Source of the DNA: DATFXF01 sp035258565
GTDB lineage: Bacteria > Acidobacteriota > Terriglobia > Acidiferrales > UBA7541
Direction: 5' to 3'
Assembly: GCA_035258565.1 (NCBI GenBank)
Contig: DATFXF010000026.1
Span: forward strand, 1 to 8,765
DNA length: 8,765 nucleotides
Under the pieces are notes generated by a model. That model had not been told where the DNA came from, did not search any database, and saw only the letters and a program-made list of their open reading frames with translations. Shown in pieces: positions 6,675-8,765 of the stretch; position 1 is the stretch's first letter, and every line of letters begins with the position of its first letter. Position numbers and translations under genes: made by a program.

Positions 6675-8303
6675 ATGAAAACGGGCAGCTCCTTGGCGGT
6701 TGATTTTGTTGTTGTCGGTTGCGGAGTCGCCGGCCTGCGCGCTGCCATCGAACTCGCCCCGGCGGGTGACGTCATCGTGCTGGCCAAATCAGACCTGGGG
6801 GAGTCGGCAACTGCCTGGGCACAGGGCGGCGTCGCTGTGGCGCTCAGCGACGAGGACGAGATCAGCCTCCACGAACAGGACACCCTTCAGGCGGGCGACG
6901 GCCTCTCGAACCCGGAAGCGGTGCGCGTGCTCGTGAGCGAAGGTCCACACTATATCCAGCAACTGATCGAATGGGGTACGCAGTTTGACCGCACCGGAAC
7001 AAGGCTCGCCTTCACGCGCGAGGGTGCGCATAGTCGCTCGCGCATTCTCCATGCCCAGGGTGATTCCACTGGCCGAGAGATCCTCCGTGCGCTGTTCGCT
7101 AAGGCCCGCTCGCTCGAGCGCATCCAGATCCGCGCGCACGCCTTCACCATCGAACTGCTCACTGAGGACGGCCGCGTTACTGGGCTGCGTTTTCTCGATG
7201 GGCCCAAGGACACCACACACGACATCCATGCCCGCGCGGTGCTGCTTGCTACCGGCGGGCTCGGCCAGGTCTATCGCGAGACCACCAATCCCCCGGGGGC
7301 CACCGGCGACGGCATGGCCATCGCCTACGACGCCGGAGCAGTGCTCTCGGATCTCGAGTTCGTGCAGTTCCACCCCACCGCCCTGGCCATCAAGGGCGCA
7401 CCCCGTTTCCTGCTCTCGGAGGCGCTGCGTGGTGAAGGTGGTGTCCTGCGCAACATTGATCTCGAGCGCTTCATGAAGCGCTACCACGAGGCGGCGGAGC
7501 TGGCACCACGCGACGTGGTGGCCCGCGCCATCGTCTCGGAAATGCAGCGCACCAGCGCCGAGCATGTCTATCTCGATCTCACTGCACTCGGGGAGAGTTT
7601 TCTCAGCAAGCGCTTCCCGCGGATATTCTCCACCTGCCAGAACTACGGCCTGGACATTGCAAGCGACCTCGTGCCGGTGCGCCCGGCCGTGCACTACGGG
7701 ATGGGCGGAGTCAAGACGGACTCTTGGGGACGCACTTCTCTGCCCGGCCTGTACGCGGCGGGCGAGACCGCGTGCACCGGCGTGCACGGCGCGAATCGCT
7801 TGGCCAGCAATTCGCTCCTCGAGGGGATCGTGTTCGGCGCCCGCGTGGGGATGGCCATGGCACTGGACACCCCGCGGGCCAAGGCCACGGTGGCTTCGGC
7901 GGGCAATCCGGGTTCGCCAGGAAGACGCAACCGCGACAATCCCGGCCACCACAAGCCCGCCAATCACCCTGGACCTTCCGGCCATCCGGATCCAAACTCA
8001 CTTGCGCTGGAACAGATGCAAACCATTCTTTGGAAGGACGCGGGCATCATCCGCAACGGCCGCGACCTGAGGCTGGCCATCGAGCAACTCGATACCCTAG
8101 AGGGAGAGCGACCTCAGGAGGTATCGCGGCCGGCCTGCGAGCTGCACAATATCAGGGCGCTCGCGCAACTCATTGCCAGGTCGGCACTGGCGCGCGAGGA
8201 GAGCCGCGGCAGCCACTACCGCTCCGATTTTCCTTACCGCAACGACGAAGATTTCAGGAAACATTCCGTAGTCTCTAAAGGCAAGAAAGTCTCTTTCGTC
8301 TAG
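6675..8303 (+). CDS. nadB: L-aspartate oxidase
   Basis: FAD enzyme that oxidises L-aspartate to iminoaspartate, the first step of de novo NAD synthesis, working with NadA. The 542-residue product starts with the FAD dinucleotide fold VVVGCGVAGLRAAIE (12-26) and has ESATAWAQGGVAVAL (43-57), the active-site loop TREGAHSRSRILHAQGD (114-130) with E116, LATGGLGQVY (191-200), LEFVQFHPTAL (227-237), LRGEGGVLRN (251-260), APRDVVARAI (277-286) with R279, PAVHYGMGGV (337-346) with H340, and GANRLASNSLLEG (372-384) with R375. E116, R279, H340 and R375 match the catalytic or substrate residues known in E. coli NadB (E121, R290, H351, R386). A C-terminal three-helix domain (about 443-530) ends in the typical DFPYRNDEDFRKH. 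Unusual is a Pro/Gly/Asn/His/Arg-rich linker at about 401-442 joining the two parts. ATG 6675 has a weak ribosome site. nadA and nadC are not in the window. Confidence 0.95.
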   Translation: MKTGSSLAVDFVVVGCGVAGLRAAIELAPAGDVIVLAKSDLGESATAWAQGGVAVALSDEDEISLHEQDTLQAGDGLSNPEAVRVLVSEGPHYIQQLIEWGTQFDRTGTRLAFTREGAHSRSRILHAQGDSTGREILRALFAKARSLERIQIRAHAFTIELLTEDGRVTGLRFLDGPKDTTHDIHARAVLLATGGLGQVYRETTNPPGATGDGMAIAYDAGAVLSDLEFVQFHPTALAIKGAPRFLLSEALRGEGGVLRNIDLERFMKRYHEAAELAPRDVVARAIVSEMQRTSAEHVYLDLTALGESFLSKRFPRIFSTCQNYGLDIASDLVPVRPAVHYGMGGVKTDSWGRTSLPGLYAAGETACTGVHGANRLASNSLLEGIVFGARVGMAMALDTPRAKATVASAGNPGSPGRRNRDNPGHHKPANHPGPSGHPDPNSLALEQMQTILWKDAGIIRNGRDLRLAIEQLDTLEGERPQEVSRPACELHNIRALAQLIARSALAREESRGSHYRSDFPYRNDEDFRKHSVVSKGKKVSFV

Positions 8304-8420
8304 CCCACGCCAGGCTTAGACGCTTGGCCATGGCCGTTCGACCAAAGTGCGGGGAGATGGCGGCTCGCTCGGACGGACCATTCCAGGATAGGCGGTATGC
8401 CGGGCCAGCGCCGCCTCCGA

Positions 8421-8765
8421 CTACCGAAACTTCTTGTCCAGCTCGGCGACGGAGGCGATGAAAACGTGACCGACAATGGCGAGGCTGCGCGCGCTGATCT
8501 TGTCCAGGGTATCGGCCGGGGTGTGCCAGTAGGACTCCTCGAGATCGATTACGTCGGCTGCCGGAATATTGCGCCGGAGAAACGGCAGGTGGTCATCCTC
8601 GATGGCTACTTCTTCCGTCACAAAGAGGTTTTGATAGCCGAGCCGAGCCGCAGTGGACCACACCAGATCGGTCAGCCAGCGCGTAGAATTTGACTCACGC
8701 TTGATGCGGAGGTCGCGGTCGCCGATCAGGTCGGCGAGAAGCATGGCCTTGATCCGCGTCGCTTC
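8421..8765 (-). CDS. M28-family zinc hydrolase, glutaminyl-peptide cyclotransferase-like, C-terminal part
   Basis: The frame is open to the window edge and only the last 114 residues are present; the start lies beyond 8765, so the internal ATG at 8744 is not the real start. Visible are the core strand LLADLIGDRDL (9-19), WLTDLVWSTAARLGY (30-44), EDDHLPFLRRNIPAADVIDL (within 56-75) and YWHTPADTLDKIS (79-91). The EDDH-PFLRR and WHT pattern strongly recalls glutaminyl cyclases, in which the WHT histidine binds zinc (human H330) and an Asp in DDH is catalytic (D305); here these would be H81 and D57. M28 aminopeptidases share the fold, so the reaction, N-terminal pyroglutamate formation versus peptide hydrolysis, stays open. 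The remaining zinc ligands and any signal peptide are out of view. It is convergent with nadB across 117 bases. Confidence 0.85.
   Translation of the reverse strand, partial: EATRIKAMLLADLIGDRDLRIKRESNSTRWLTDLVWSTAARLGYQNLFVTEEVAIEDDHLPFLRRNIPAADVIDLEESYWHTPADTLDKISARSLAIVGHVFIASVAELDKKFR

Noticed and set aside
6789..7985. Long - strand open frame (398 codons) opposite nadB
   Set aside because: It mirrors the GC-rich codon pattern of nadB, its His/Arg/Gly-rich translation fits no family, and nadB motifs run the full length on the other strand.
8326..8335. Perfect 10-base palindrome GGCCATGGCC between nadB and the M28 gene
   Set aside because: It has no loop or T-run, similar GCCATGG words recur in the window, and a 10-base palindrome is unremarkable in GC-rich DNA.
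8397..8693. + strand open frame (98 codons) at the right edge
   Set aside because: It is antisense to the M28-family gene, which has clear family motifs on the - strand.

Overview
The window is GC-rich, densely coding bacterial DNA with housekeeping and regulatory genes on both strands. The best lineage clue is the small exported coiled-coil protein at 2455-3048. Its layout (SVAEAARKAR after a signal peptide, then VITNDDLP, a helical body, and a GGDPGWARE tail) is one I associate with Acidobacteriota. I therefore infer an acidobacterium or close relative; this rests on recalled protein style, not on a search.

Layout: bases 1-127 hold no gene I can support. On the + strand follow a prepilin peptidase (pilD, 128-1003), a PAS-containing NtrB/AtoS-like sensor histidine kinase (1021-2397), the exported coiled-coil protein (2455-3048) and an NtrC-type sigma-54-dependent response regulator (3189-4577). 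These four probably form one regulatory/surface-biogenesis cluster. The kinase and regulator are very likely partners, and the peptidase in front suggests, but does not prove, a PilS/PilR-like link to type IV pili or type II secretion.

On the - strand, ending only 9 bases from the regulator's stop, lies aroB (6559-5390) followed by ubiE/menG (5366-4587), 23 bases apart and probably co-transcribed. AroB makes 3-dehydroquinate on the way to chorismate; MenG performs the final methylation of menaquinone, which is itself built from chorismate. Divergent from aroB, across 115 bases, is nadB (6675-8303, + strand), the first enzyme of NAD synthesis from aspartate. At the right edge is the 3' part of an M28-family zinc hydrolase gene (8421-8765, - strand), convergent with nadB and resembling glutaminyl-peptide cyclotransferases.

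I see no CRISPR array, mobile element, rRNA or convincing tRNA, and nothing that amounts to a clearly undescribed system. The points most worth a second look are the coiled-coil gene set between kinase and regulator, competing hairpins in the aroB leader, a low-complexity Pro/Gly/Asn/His linker inside NadB, and the cyclotransferase-like active-site pattern of the partial M28 protein.
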